Under the pieces are notes generated by a model that did not search any database, had not been told where the DNA came from, and worked only from the letters and a program-made list of their open reading frames with translations. Below are positions 1-7,368 of a DNA stretch of 10,325 bases, one piece after another. The stretch comes from Tannerella sp. Lineage in GTDB: Bacteria > Bacteroidota > Bacteroidia > Bacteroidales > Tannerellaceae. Numbering within the stretch: the first letter of the stretch is position 1; every line of letters begins with the position of its first letter. The stretch is from positions 1 through 10,325 of the forward strand of contig JAITPH010000213.1 of the NCBI GenBank assembly GCA_031289515.1, given 5' to 3'. Made by a program: the position numbers and the translations under genes.

Positions 1-49
1 ATACAATACTAATTAATTGTAAATTTTAATAGTAAATTATATCGATCTT

Positions 50-85
50 AAGGTAGCTTCTTTGTGAAGAGAGGCTACCTTTTTT
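50..85 (+). terminator. Rho-independent terminator-like hairpin
   Basis: An 8-bp perfect inverted repeat (AAGGTAGC at 50-57, GCTACCTT at 74-81) encloses a 16-base loop in which TTC/GAA (58-60/66-68) can extend the stem. A T-run at 80-85 follows on the plus strand, so termination is best suited to a plus-strand transcript entering from the left. The hairpin also lies just past the 3' end of the minus-strand feoAB gene and may act for both, but on that strand the stem is followed by AAGAT rather than a T-run. The rest of 1-135 is AT-rich with no gene seen. Confidence 0.6.
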
Positions 86-135
86 GTATGCCGTGCGCCC
101 AAATATGCTATAAATATGCCATATTTGCTCCGCGT

Positions 136-2529
136 TCAAAACAATCCTGTTATTCTGTAAATGGCGAAAGCTGCAACCCAAGCCAGAATTGTATTGTAAA
201 AGATGGAAAAAAGCGCCCATTTGCGGCTGCCGGTCTCGTTGGAGATGGCCGCCAGCGACGCTATGCACGGAAAATAAATCAAGACGAATATCATAAACGA
301 CAAAGATGAACGCGGCGTATATTCGTTCGACGATGCAAGACTTTTTGACAAAGCCGCCTCGTCCTCGTTTTTGTACAATACTCCAAGTGTACTGACTATT
401 ACTTCTTTTGCCGTCGTGCCCGACAGTAACGCTACGCTTGCTTTCCAGTTAAGTCCCAGCGGCCTCATCACAGGCTCGCAGAACTTGCCTACTTTACCCA
501 GATACGACTGCTCGAACTGCGGGTTTTCGGGATTATTGACATTTTGAGGATAATAGCTCAAAAACCAGATTATTACAGAAGCAATCAGGATGACGCCGCC
601 CATCTTTTTAAGATATTGTTCGCCCTTATCCCAAGTATGCCTCAACGTCGCCTTTAATGTAGGCAGGCGATATGGCGGCAGTTCCATGACAAAAGGCGTC
701 TCGTCGATTTTGAAAAGCGTATTGCGGAACATTCTTGCCGTCAGAATAGCTAAAACGATTCCCAATAAATACAATGAAATCAGGACAGTACCGGCATTAT
801 GCGGGAAAAACGTAGCCGAAAGCAGCAGAAAAACCGGAATACGTGCGCTGCACGACATGAACGGATTGATGAGTATCGTTATGAGGCGGCTGCTGTGACT
901 TTCGATTGTGCGCGAAGCCATTATCGCCGGCACGTTGCACCCGAAGCCCATCAGCAATGGTATGAACGACTTACCGTGAAGCCCCATCTTGTGCATTATC
1001 CTGTCCATGATGAAAGCCGCCCGCGCCATGTAACCGGAATCTTCCATAAACGAAATGAAAATGTACAAAATCAGGATGTTTGGCAGGAACACGATGACGC
1101 TGCCTACGCCTCCTATTACTCCGTTTATCAACAGGCTTTTAAACGGGCCGTCGGACATGCCCGAAGCTATCATGTCTCCGAGTTTGCCTATTGCCGCTTC
1201 AATCCAGTCCTGCGGGTATGCTCCCAAATAGAACGTCGCCATGAACATTATCCACATCAGGAGTATAAAGATGGGAAAACCGAGCCATTTGTCGGTGACG
1301 AGGCGGTCGATATATCGCGTTTTCCTGTTCGAATCGAGTGTCCCGGCTTTGTATGTTTCCTGCAAAGCGCCTGCAATGAAGCCGTATTTCTCGTCGGAGA
1401 TAATGGTTTCTACGTCTTCGCTCGCATCGCTCTTCGTTCTTTCGCCGATTTTGTCCGCCTGATTTTTCCATTCCTCGTATTTCGCGCACCGGCTCAGTAT
1501 CTTTTCCGCTTCCGCGTCATGTTCGAGCAGCTTTATAGCCCAGTAGCGAGCCGGAAACTGCTGCGGAGCATCGGCGCTATACCTCACCAAATCACTGAGT
1601 TTCGCTATCGAAGGCTCTAACAGCGTTCCATAGTTTATGTGAATATGTCTGACCTTGGGATTGCGATTCTCGAATACGTCGATGACAGTATCAAGCAGAT
1701 TTTCAAGCCCTTTTCCGCTCTTTGCCACAGTCGGAATCATGGGAACTCCAATCATGCCGCCGAGAGTGTCGTAATCAAGTTCGGAGCCGCTCGCCTGCAA
1801 CTCGTCGAACATGTTCAATGCCACAACCATTCGCGGATTGAGGTCTATCAACTCGGTCGTAAGATACAGATTGCGCTCGATATTCGACGCTACGACGGCG
1901 TTTATTATCACGTCCGGCATGTTCTCGAAAATATGCCGGCGCACAAATTTCTCTTCGGGCGAGTATGCCGATAATGAATATGTACCCGGCAAGTCCGTGA
2001 TGTTGAAATGATAATTCTTATAGTTGAAGTGACCTGTTTTGGCGTCGACCGTCACTCCGCTGTAATTGCCAACGTGTTCGCTTCGTCCCGAAAGCGAGTT
2101 GAACAGCGACGTCTTGCCGCTGTTGGGATTGCCTACAAGCGCTATGTTTATGACGTTCCTGCGGTAGGCGGTGTTCTTTTTCGATTTCGTCCGGATTTGT
2201 TCTTCCTGCTCCTGTTGCGCGGGCCATTCGTCGTGAATGGAATGATAATATGCTGAAATTGAAGTTCCCAAACTGTTAGGCGCTCCAATCAGTTCGTCCG
2301 CTTCCGATTCGTACAGGACTTCGACCATGCGGGCTTCGCTGTGACGCAACGATACCTCATACCCCATAACGGAGTATTTTACAGGGTCTTGTAGCGGCGA
2401 GTTGAGTATTGAAGCGACTTTCCTGCCGCGCACAAATCCCATTTCCGTTATTCGCTTCCGGAAGCCTCCATGTCCGTAAACCTTGACTATTACAGCTGTT
2501 TCTCCGTTATGTAAATCCGATAACTTCAT
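136..2529 (-). CDS. feoB: FeoA-FeoB fusion ferrous iron transporter
   Basis: GTP-dependent inner-membrane Fe(II) uptake protein. The frame is open back to a TTG at 2565, but the ATG at 2529 (protein MKLSDLHNGE...) is the likelier start and fits the usual FeoA beginning; it gives 797 residues. Residues about 1-73 form an SH3-like FeoA domain (GFRKRITEMGF, RGRKV). A charged linker follows, then the FeoB G domain with P-loop GNPNSGKT at 133-140, G2 region YSGVTVDAK, DLPG at 179-182 and NMFD at 239-242. From about residue 415 the protein is a polytopic membrane domain with the conserved GCNVP pore motif (530-534) and SGTTAKEV (703-710). The protein looks complete. FeoA-FeoB fusions are known in Bacteroidota. 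It is transcribed divergently from a hemerythrin-like gene and preceded by a TAACTTTG -7 element with a dyad upstream. No FeoC-like gene follows inside the window. Confidence 0.95.
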   Translation of the reverse strand: MKLSDLHNGETAVIVKVYGHGGFRKRITEMGFVRGRKVASILNSPLQDPVKYSVMGYEVSLRHSEARMVEVLYESEADELIGAPNSLGTSISAYYHSIHDEWPAQQEQEEQIRTKSKKNTAYRRNVINIALVGNPNSGKTSLFNSLSGRSEHVGNYSGVTVDAKTGHFNYKNYHFNITDLPGTYSLSAYSPEEKFVRRHIFENMPDVIINAVVASNIERNLYLTTELIDLNPRMVVALNMFDELQASGSELDYDTLGGMIGVPMIPTVAKSGKGLENLLDTVIDVFENRNPKVRHIHINYGTLLEPSIAKLSDLVRYSADAPQQFPARYWAIKLLEHDAEAEKILSRCAKYEEWKNQADKIGERTKSDASEDVETIISDEKYGFIAGALQETYKAGTLDSNRKTRYIDRLVTDKWLGFPIFILLMWIMFMATFYLGAYPQDWIEAAIGKLGDMIASGMSDGPFKSLLINGVIGGVGSVIVFLPNILILYIFISFMEDSGYMARAAFIMDRIMHKMGLHGKSFIPLLMGFGCNVPAIMASRTIESHSSRLITILINPFMSCSARIPVFLLLSATFFPHNAGTVLISLYLLGIVLAILTARMFRNTLFKIDETPFVMELPPYRLPTLKATLRHTWDKGEQYLKKMGGVILIASVIIWFLSYYPQNVNNPENPQFEQSYLGKVGKFCEPVMRPLGLNWKASVALLSGTTAKEVIVSTLGVLYKNEDEAALSKSLASSNEYTPRSSLSFMIFVLIYFPCIASLAAISNETGSRKWALFSIFYNTILAWVAAFAIYRITGLF

Positions 2530-2562
2530 TTTTAAGTCGATTTGGGGTAATAAAATCCGTTG

Positions 2563-2570
2563 CAAAGTTA
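2563..2570 (-). promoter_or_regulatory. Bacteroidota-type -7 element for feoAB
   Basis: Read on the minus strand this is TAACTTTG, a match to the phylum's TAnnTTTG -7 element, lying 34 bp upstream of the chosen feoAB ATG. No clear TTTG -33 element is seen at the usual distance; that region is instead occupied by the dyad at 2592-2611, which would suit a regulated promoter. Confidence 0.55.
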
Positions 2571-2591
2571 GGCATAATATTTAACACTGCA

Positions 2592-2611
2592 TATCCCAAT
2601 TAATAGGGATA
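2592..2611. promoter_or_regulatory. Near-perfect 20-bp palindrome, candidate operator
   Basis: TATCCC and GGGATA arms flank an ATTAAT core; 9 of 10 position pairs are complementary. It starts 21 bp upstream of the feoAB -7 box, so it overlaps where the -33 element should be, a classic repressor position. It does not match the Escherichia coli Fur box. The regulator is unknown; an iron-responsive or redox-responsive factor is an inference from the flanking genes. Confidence 0.5.
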
Positions 2612-2614
2612 AAT

Positions 2615-2640
2615 TCGCGATTATTACCTACTAATCGTGA
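2615..2640. promoter_or_regulatory. Second dyad in the divergent promoter region
   Basis: An inverted repeat with CGATTA (2618-2623) and TAATCG (2632-2637) separated by 8 bases, extending to TC...GA with one mismatch. It has the same 6-8-6 layout as the neighbouring palindrome but different arm sequences. It lies between the two dispersed promoters, about 34 bp upstream of the -7 box of the hemerythrin-like gene, a position that would suit an activator such as a CRP/FNR-family protein. No protein can be assigned. Confidence 0.4.
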
Positions 2641-2673
2641 TGCTTTTTTTAGACCGGTTACAAAATAATAGAT

Positions 2674-2681
2674 TATCTTTG
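2674..2681 (+). promoter_or_regulatory. -7 element for the hemerythrin-like/LuxR operon
   Basis: TATCTTTG matches TAnnTTTG exactly and lies 32 bp before the ATG at 2714. The -33 element is weak (TTAG at 2649-2652, 21-base spacer), which would be consistent with dependence on an activator. No Shine-Dalgarno sequence is seen before the ATG; the leader is A/T-rich. Confidence 0.55.
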
Positions 2682-2713
2682 TGCCGTAATATTCCTAAAA
2701 AACAGATATATAT

Positions 2714-3406
2714 ATGGACAAAATATTTTTTTCAAAAAAGATGAAACTTGCAGCTCTGGTATCTGCAAATCACAATTTGATACTTATATTGCCGCGTTTC
2801 GGGATACCTCTCGGCTTCGGCGATAAAAGCGTTGCCGAAGTGTGCGGGAAATACAATGTTCCGCCGGATTTCTTTATGCTTATCTGCAACGTCTACTCTT
2901 TTGATGCGTTTATTCCCGACATAAAGGATGTTGTAACGATTGACATGCGCTTGCTCATACCGTATCTCATGGCTTCTCACAACTACTATCTCAACGAACG
3001 CCTGCCGCATATCGAGAAGCATCTTAACCGTATTGCCGACAGCGCCGGCGAAAAATACGGCAAAGTGCTTAAACGCTTCTTTTTAGGCTATAAAAACGAA
3101 GTGTCGGAGCATTTTTTGTACGAAGAGAAGACGGTCTTTCCTTATATCAACGAACTGGTTTCAAAAAAAGCGTCAGGCTCTTTCAGGATTCGGGATTTCG
3201 AGAAAGCGCATAACGACATCGAAGAAAAACTTAACGACCTGATGCAGATAATTTTCAAATATCTGCCCGGAAATACTTCGCAGGGCGATTCTATCGGCGT
3301 TGTGTTCGATATTTTCCAGCTTTCGTCCGACCTTAACAAACATGCTCTGATAGAAGAGAAAGTACTTGTGCCTTATGTTGAATTGCTGGAAAATAACAAA
3401 CTATGA
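2714..3406 (+). CDS. Hemerythrin-domain, RIC/YtfE/ScdA-like di-iron protein
   Basis: Cytoplasmic 230-residue helical protein, about the length of RIC (repair of iron centres) proteins. From about residue 80 it carries a hemerythrin-like four-helix bundle. H89, H133, E137, H166, H210 and E214 fall at spacings that match the six di-iron ligands of E. coli YtfE (H84, H129, E133, H160, H204, E208, from memory), so a di-iron centre is likely. Residues about 8-60 resemble the ScdA_N (DUF542) domain, but the conserved CysCys before GG is replaced: the aligned stretch is FGIPLGFGDK, with Gly34-Phe35 in the Cys positions. Family members protect or repair Fe-S proteins after NO or peroxide stress. Here the loss of the Cys pair argues for a changed role, possibly sensing O2 or NO for the regulator whose ATG overlaps its stop codon. 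The fold and metal site are well supported; the function is inferred. Confidence 0.85.
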   Translation: MDKIFFSKKMKLAALVSANHNLILILPRFGIPLGFGDKSVAEVCGKYNVPPDFFMLICNVYSFDAFIPDIKDVVTIDMRLLIPYLMASHNYYLNERLPHIEKHLNRIADSAGEKYGKVLKRFFLGYKNEVSEHFLYEEKTVFPYINELVSKKASGSFRIRDFEKAHNDIEEKLNDLMQIIFKYLPGNTSQGDSIGVVFDIFQLSSDLNKHALIEEKVLVPYVELLENNKL

Positions 3407-4002
3407 TTAACAAGAAAAAAGTCTTAATTGTTGAGCCTTCAGGTATCATCGTCGACGGACTGGTGAAGATAATAGGCGATTCGGCGCATCTGGAAACGCT
3501 TTCGCCGCTTTCCGACATCGATAACCTCAACAGTCGTCTCGCCTCTGCCATGCCGAACATATTGCTGCTGAATCCTACGCTTTTGCCATATTCCAAACGC
3601 CCTGTCTTGAACGCTCTGATGCAGGAATATCCTCTTATGGCTATCGTGGCTTTGGTCTATCAATACGTCGAGAGCCTCACGCTTCGCCTGTTTCACGGAG
3701 TTGTCGATATTCGCGAGGAACGCGAGCGTATATGCGAAATACTGGAAGAAAGCAGTGCGTCGGTGCTCGAAAGCGTTTCGTCGGACGATAACAGCTACGA
3801 ACTCTCGCCACGCGAGACAGACGTCCTGATTCTGATAGCCAAAGGCTTGATGAATAAGGAAATAGCGGAGCGACTGAATATCTCCATTCATACGGTCATA
3901 TCGCATCGCAAAAATATTACGCGAAAGACGAACATAAAGTCGGCGGCAGGTCTGGCAATGTACGCTCTGATGAACAATCTGATAGAAGAAGGGGCGATAT
4001 AG
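3403..4002 (+). CDS. LuxR-family regulator with degenerate receiver domain
   Basis: Protein of 199 residues. The start codon overlaps the previous stop as ATGA, so the two genes are translationally coupled. Residues 1-120 look like a response-regulator receiver (KKVLIVEPSGIIVDGL at the start). The usual phospho-acceptor Asp is replaced by Asn57 in ILLLNPTLLP, and the acidic pair near the N-terminus is only Glu11. Residues about 133-190 are a typical LuxR/NarL helix-turn-helix (LSPRETDVLILIAKG, NKEIAERLNISIHTV, SHRKNI). It therefore probably binds DNA as a phosphorylation-independent atypical response regulator. No histidine kinase is adjacent. Its partner is plausibly the hemerythrin-like protein encoded just upstream, and the dyads in the divergent spacer are candidate targets; both points are inference. 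Confidence 0.85.
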   Translation: MINKKKVLIVEPSGIIVDGLVKIIGDSAHLETLSPLSDIDNLNSRLASAMPNILLLNPTLLPYSKRPVLNALMQEYPLMAIVALVYQYVESLTLRLFHGVVDIREERERICEILEESSASVLESVSSDDNSYELSPRETDVLILIAKGLMNKEIAERLNISIHTVISHRKNITRKTNIKSAAGLAMYALMNNLIEEGAI

Positions 4003-4022
4003 CTTTTTCTTGTATGCGATTA

Positions 4023-4052
4023 TTTGTTTTCTGATTTTTTTCAGTACCTTTG
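4023..4052 (+). promoter_or_regulatory. Bacteroidota promoter of the polyene-like operon
   Basis: TTTG at 4023-4026 and TACCTTTG at 4045-4052, separated by 18 bases, fit the Bacteroidota consensus (TTTG, about 19-21 bases, TAnnTTTG). It sits 58 bp before the first gene of the eight-gene operon. The predicted leader contains a short dyad GCGCA-TT-TGCGC at 4066-4077 and then an A-rich stretch before the ATG, the usual translation signal in this phylum. Confidence 0.75.
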
Positions 4053-4110
4053 CGCCATTGTAAAAGCGCATTTGCGCGTAAAAACGTAAACAATTAATAA
4101 TAAAAAACGT

Positions 4111-4836
4111 ATGAATTACGCTTTAATAACAGGCGGTTCCCGCGGTATAGGAAGGGCGATATGCCTTGAACTGTCAGCCAAAGGGTATCCGGTTATCATG
4201 AATTACGCTTCTAACGAGGCTGCGGCTTTGGAAACAAAACGCTTGATAGAAGAAAAGGGAGGAACGGTCGAACTGATGCCTTTTAACGTCGCCGACTGCC
4301 AATCCGTCGATTCGGCTATCGAGCAGTGGACGGAAAAGCATCCGGACGATTATATCGGCGTCTTGGTCAATAATGCAGGCGTCCGGCAAGACGCAATGAT
4401 GGTTTTCATGCAGGACGAACAGTGGAATACGGTGCTCGACATTTCGCTCAACGGCTTCTTTTATGTCACCCGCCGTGTTCTGAAAGCGATGCTTATAAAA
4501 CGGAACGGACGCATTATTAACATAGTTTCGCTCTCCGGACTGAAAGGTATGCCCGGTCAGACAAATTATTCTGCGGCAAAGGCTGCCGTCATCGGCGCTA
4601 CAAAAGCCCTCGCGCAGGAAGTAGCGCCTCGCAAAATCACTGTTAATGCGGTCGCTCCCGGCTTTATCGCCACGGATATGACAAAAGACCTGAATGAAGA
4701 TGATTTAAAAAAGAATATACCGGTCGGACGTTTCGGCAAACCCGAAGAAGTGGCTGCTCTGGTTGGATTTCTCTCCTCCGACTCTGCCGCTTACATCACC
4801 GGTGAAGTTATTTCAATTAACGGAGGAATTTTTTAA
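4111..4836 (+). CDS. fabG: 3-ketoacyl-ACP reductase (FabG-type SDR)
   Basis: NADPH-dependent reduction of 3-ketoacyl-ACP to 3-hydroxyacyl-ACP. The 241-residue protein has all classical short-chain dehydrogenase motifs: TGGSRGIG at 7-14 for the cofactor, NNAG at 87-90, Asn114, Ser140, and Tyr153-x3-Lys157 as the catalytic set. It ends in a typical GGIF C-terminus. It is the first gene after a good promoter and lies 8 bp before an acyl carrier protein gene, so it most likely serves the dedicated operon (the role of ApeQ in E. coli aryl-polyene clusters) rather than housekeeping fatty acid synthesis. The symbol reflects family, not proven pathway. Confidence 0.92.
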   Translation: MNYALITGGSRGIGRAICLELSAKGYPVIMNYASNEAAALETKRLIEEKGGTVELMPFNVADCQSVDSAIEQWTEKHPDDYIGVLVNNAGVRQDAMMVFMQDEQWNTVLDISLNGFFYVTRRVLKAMLIKRNGRIINIVSLSGLKGMPGQTNYSAAKAAVIGATKALAQEVAPRKITVNAVAPGFIATDMTKDLNEDDLKKNIPVGRFGKPEEVAALVGFLSSDSAAYITGEVISINGGIF

Positions 4837-4844
4837 TATGTATT

Positions 4845-5087
4845 ATGGAAAGAAAAGAAATAGAATCGAAAGTGAATGCTTTTTTAGTAGAAGAAATGGA
4901 AATCGATGCAGGCGCTATCGGCAGCGACGCAATTCTTAGGGATGACCTTGGACTTGACAGTCTGGATTTTGTGGATATCGTCGTAATCGTTGAAAAAGAA
5001 TTTGGTTTTAAAATTAAAACCGAAGATATGTCGGGCGTAAAAACATTGAACGACTTCTACGACTATATAGAATCCAAGGTAAAATAA
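4845..5087 (+). CDS. Acyl carrier protein
   Basis: An 80-residue acidic helical protein with the phosphopantetheine attachment motif LGLDSLDFVDIVV; Ser39 is the attachment site. It carries the growing acyl or polyene chain as a thioester between the synthase, reductase and dehydratase encoded around it. An ATG at 4838 is in another frame and soon meets a stop, so 4845 is the start. Only one ACP is seen; E. coli aryl-polyene clusters encode two. Confidence 0.93.
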   Translation: MERKEIESKVNAFLVEEMEIDAGAIGSDAILRDDLGLDSLDFVDIVVIVEKEFGFKIKTEDMSGVKTLNDFYDYIESKVK

Positions 5088-5091
5088 CACG

Positions 5092-5997
5092 ATGGCAGCC
5101 GACAAAGAAAGAGAATGGAAAGGCGTTACCGGAGGCAGCGCTTTCGGACAAAAAGCGATGAAAATAATGTTTTCCGTCGTCAATGTCCGCGTCGGATACG
5201 CTATCCTTGTCTTTATCATCCCTTTCTACATGCTTTTCGCCCGTAAGGGATACCTGTCCATCTATCGCTATTTTCGTGTACATCACGGTTATTCGCCGGC
5301 GAAATCTTTTGTCAAGACTTACAGGAATCATTTTTTATTCGGACAGGCGATTCTCGACCGTTTCGCCATCTATGCCGGTCAGGATCATTTCAAGGTGGAT
5401 AACCCCGATAACGACCTGTTTCTGGAGATGATGAGCGCTTCGCACGGTTGTATCATGGCAAGTTCGCATATTGGAAATCCGGAGTTGTGCGGCTATCTGC
5501 TGAAGCAGAATAAGAAACGTATCAACGGACTGATTTTCGGCGGCGAAGCTAAAGAAGTTCAGAAAAACCGCTCAAAAGTTCTGGAAAATAATAATGTGCG
5601 ACTTATACCTGTCACCGAAGACATGTCGCACATATTCATTATTAACGAGGCGCTTAATAACGGCGAAATGGTGAGTATGCTCTGCGACCGCAATTTCGGA
5701 AGCAGCAAGACGGTCGAATGTGATTTCCTTAACGGTAAAGCCGATTTTCCGATAGGAGCTTTCGCACTTGCGCTGCAATTCAACGTCCCTGTCATTGCCT
5801 TGTTTGTCCTCAAAGTATCGGCTTCGCTTTATCGCATACACATTATTCCGGTTTCCGCTCCGGCTCTCGACGGAGTAGGCGTAGTAAGCAAACGCGAACA
5901 AATAAACGCTATGGTTCGTTCGTTTGCCCGGGCGCTTGAAGATATTGTGAAAAAATATCCGGAACAGTGGTTTAACTTCTATGATTTTTTGAAATGA
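5092..5997 (+). CDS. LpxL/HtrB-like lysophospholipid acyltransferase
   Basis: A 301-residue membrane-associated acyltransferase related to lipid A late acyltransferases. One hydrophobic segment at about residues 28-50 probably anchors it in the inner membrane. The HX4E catalytic motif is at His126-Glu131 (SSHIGNPE), DR is at 199-200 (SMLCDRNFG), and the family's C-terminal PEQWFNFYDF is present. By comparison with aryl-polyene and flexirubin clusters, which encode similar acyltransferases, it probably moves the finished ACP-bound chain to a lipid or sugar acceptor. It starts 4 bp after the ACP stop and its own stop overlaps the next start, so it belongs to the operon. A role in ordinary lipid A acylation cannot be excluded, but the position argues against it. 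Confidence 0.85.
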   Translation: MAADKEREWKGVTGGSAFGQKAMKIMFSVVNVRVGYAILVFIIPFYMLFARKGYLSIYRYFRVHHGYSPAKSFVKTYRNHFLFGQAILDRFAIYAGQDHFKVDNPDNDLFLEMMSASHGCIMASSHIGNPELCGYLLKQNKKRINGLIFGGEAKEVQKNRSKVLENNNVRLIPVTEDMSHIFIINEALNNGEMVSMLCDRNFGSSKTVECDFLNGKADFPIGAFALALQFNVPVIALFVLKVSASLYRIHIIPVSAPALDGVGVVSKREQINAMVRSFARALEDIVKKYPEQWFNFYDFLK

Positions 5998-7367
5998 AAA
6001 AGAAAATAGCGCTTGTTTCGACCAATGTTTATAAGATACCGTACGCGGTTTATCCGCTTGGCGTCTCATATCTGGCAAGTTATCTTGCGTCGGCTCTGCC
6101 GGACGGTTTCGAAATAAAACTGTTTGATTTTAATTTTGAAGACATGACTTCGTTTGATAAATTTCTGGAGGAAAACGATTTTATGCTGATAGGGCTTTCG
6201 ATTCGCAATTTTGATGATTCGACGAATGTTTACAGGGAAAATATTTTTATCGAAAAATATAAGGAAATAATAGGCGCGGTACGCGCTCGCACGAAAGTTC
6301 CGGTCGTTCTCGGAGGCTCCGGATTCTCGGTCTTTCCACGTCTGATGTTCGACGAGTTGCGTCCCGATTTCGGTGTCAAGGGCGAAGGCGAAGAATCGTT
6401 GCGGCAACTGATACTGTCTGTCGATGAAGGGCGTCGGGATATTGACATTGAAGGTCTCGTATACCGGCTGCCCGACGGAAGCGTTCATATCAACGAACAT
6501 ACGCGGTATATCTCTGCGCCCGCCTTGCATGTCGAAAACAATTGGGTCGATTTTTACTGGAAAAACGGCGGGATGCTTAATATTCAAACCAAACGCGGCT
6601 GTCCGTACAAATGCGTTTATTGCAGTTATCCGCTAATCGACGGTTATAAAGTGCGGACTTTAGACGCTAAAACGGTGGTCGCCAATATCGAAGAGCTTTA
6701 TTTCTCGAAAGGCGTTTCTTATTTTTTCTTTACCGATTCGCTTTTTAATATTCATAAGGATTATAATGAAGAATTGGCGCGCCGCCTAATCGAAAGCAAG
6801 GCTGAAATAAGGTGGGGAGCGTATTTCTCGCCTTCTCACATGACATTCGGCGACCTGCGGCTTTATCAACAGTCGGGTCTTACTCATGTCGAATTTGGGA
6901 CTGATTCATTATCGGACAGTCAGCTCGAAAAATATAATAAAAAGTTTCGTTTTTGCGATATTAAGGAACAAAGCGAATATTGCGGGACTCTTGGTTTATT
7001 CTACGCCCATTACCTCATTATCGGGGCGTATGGCGAGACGGAAGATACTTTGAATGAAACTTTTGCTCACTCGAAAGAACTTGGTTTTACCATTTACTTT
7101 CCCTATGTTGGAATGAGAATTTATCCCGACACGGAATTGTGTAAAATAGCCATAAATGAAGGGCTTATCAATTATATGGAGGAATTGATTAATCCTGTTT
7201 ATTATGTTTCTAAAAATATAAATGCCGGGACAATACGAAAACGTGCGGAAGAAACCGGTCAGCGCTGGATTTTCCCCGACGACCCGCAACCGCCTATGAT
7301 GGATGTGCTTCGCAAACGCGGACGTAAGGGACTTTTATGGGAATATTTAAGATTTAATAATATATAA
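5994..7367 (+). CDS. Radical SAM protein with B12-binding-like N-terminal domain
   Basis: A 457-residue protein coupled by an ATGA overlap to the acyltransferase gene. Residues about 1-150 resemble the Rossmann-like cobalamin-binding domain of class B radical SAM enzymes (KKKIALVSTN, PLGVSYLASYL, VPVVLGGSGFSVFP, GEGEESL). The DxHxxG cobalamin-ligand motif is not visible: the equivalent region reads FDFNFED around residues 44-50. From about 195 there is a radical SAM barrel whose 4Fe-4S motif CxxxCxxC is C203, C207, C210 in TKRGCPYKCVYCSYP, followed by FFFTDSLF at 244-251. Relatives include BchE, HpnP and several C-methyltransferases, so methylation, cyclisation or another radical change of the chain or head group is possible. 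The substrate cannot be told from sequence. The domain call is firm; the link to the pathway is from operon position only. Confidence 0.87.
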   Translation: MKKKIALVSTNVYKIPYAVYPLGVSYLASYLASALPDGFEIKLFDFNFEDMTSFDKFLEENDFMLIGLSIRNFDDSTNVYRENIFIEKYKEIIGAVRARTKVPVVLGGSGFSVFPRLMFDELRPDFGVKGEGEESLRQLILSVDEGRRDIDIEGLVYRLPDGSVHINEHTRYISAPALHVENNWVDFYWKNGGMLNIQTKRGCPYKCVYCSYPLIDGYKVRTLDAKTVVANIEELYFSKGVSYFFFTDSLFNIHKDYNEELARRLIESKAEIRWGAYFSPSHMTFGDLRLYQQSGLTHVEFGTDSLSDSQLEKYNKKFRFCDIKEQSEYCGTLGLFYAHYLIIGAYGETEDTLNETFAHSKELGFTIYFPYVGMRIYPDTELCKIAINEGLINYMEELINPVYYVSKNINAGTIRKRAEETGQRWIFPDDPQPPMMDVLRKRGRKGLLWEYLRFNNI

Positions 7368-7368
7368 T

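Noticed and set aside
799..1620. A 273-codon open frame on the plus strand inside feoAB
   Set aside because: It lies wholly antisense to the well-supported FeoB membrane and G domains, its translation has no recognisable motif and is rich in Arg, His and Tyr in the way of a shadow frame.
3439..4071. A 210-codon minus-strand frame opposite the LuxR gene
   Set aside because: Antisense to a regulator with clear receiver-like and LuxR helix-turn-helix sequence; no family resemblance of its own.
4066..4077. GCGCA-TT-TGCGC dyad as a terminator of the LuxR gene
   Set aside because: The stem is only 5 bp with a 2-base loop and no T-run, and it lies downstream of a clear promoter, so it belongs to the next gene's leader at most.
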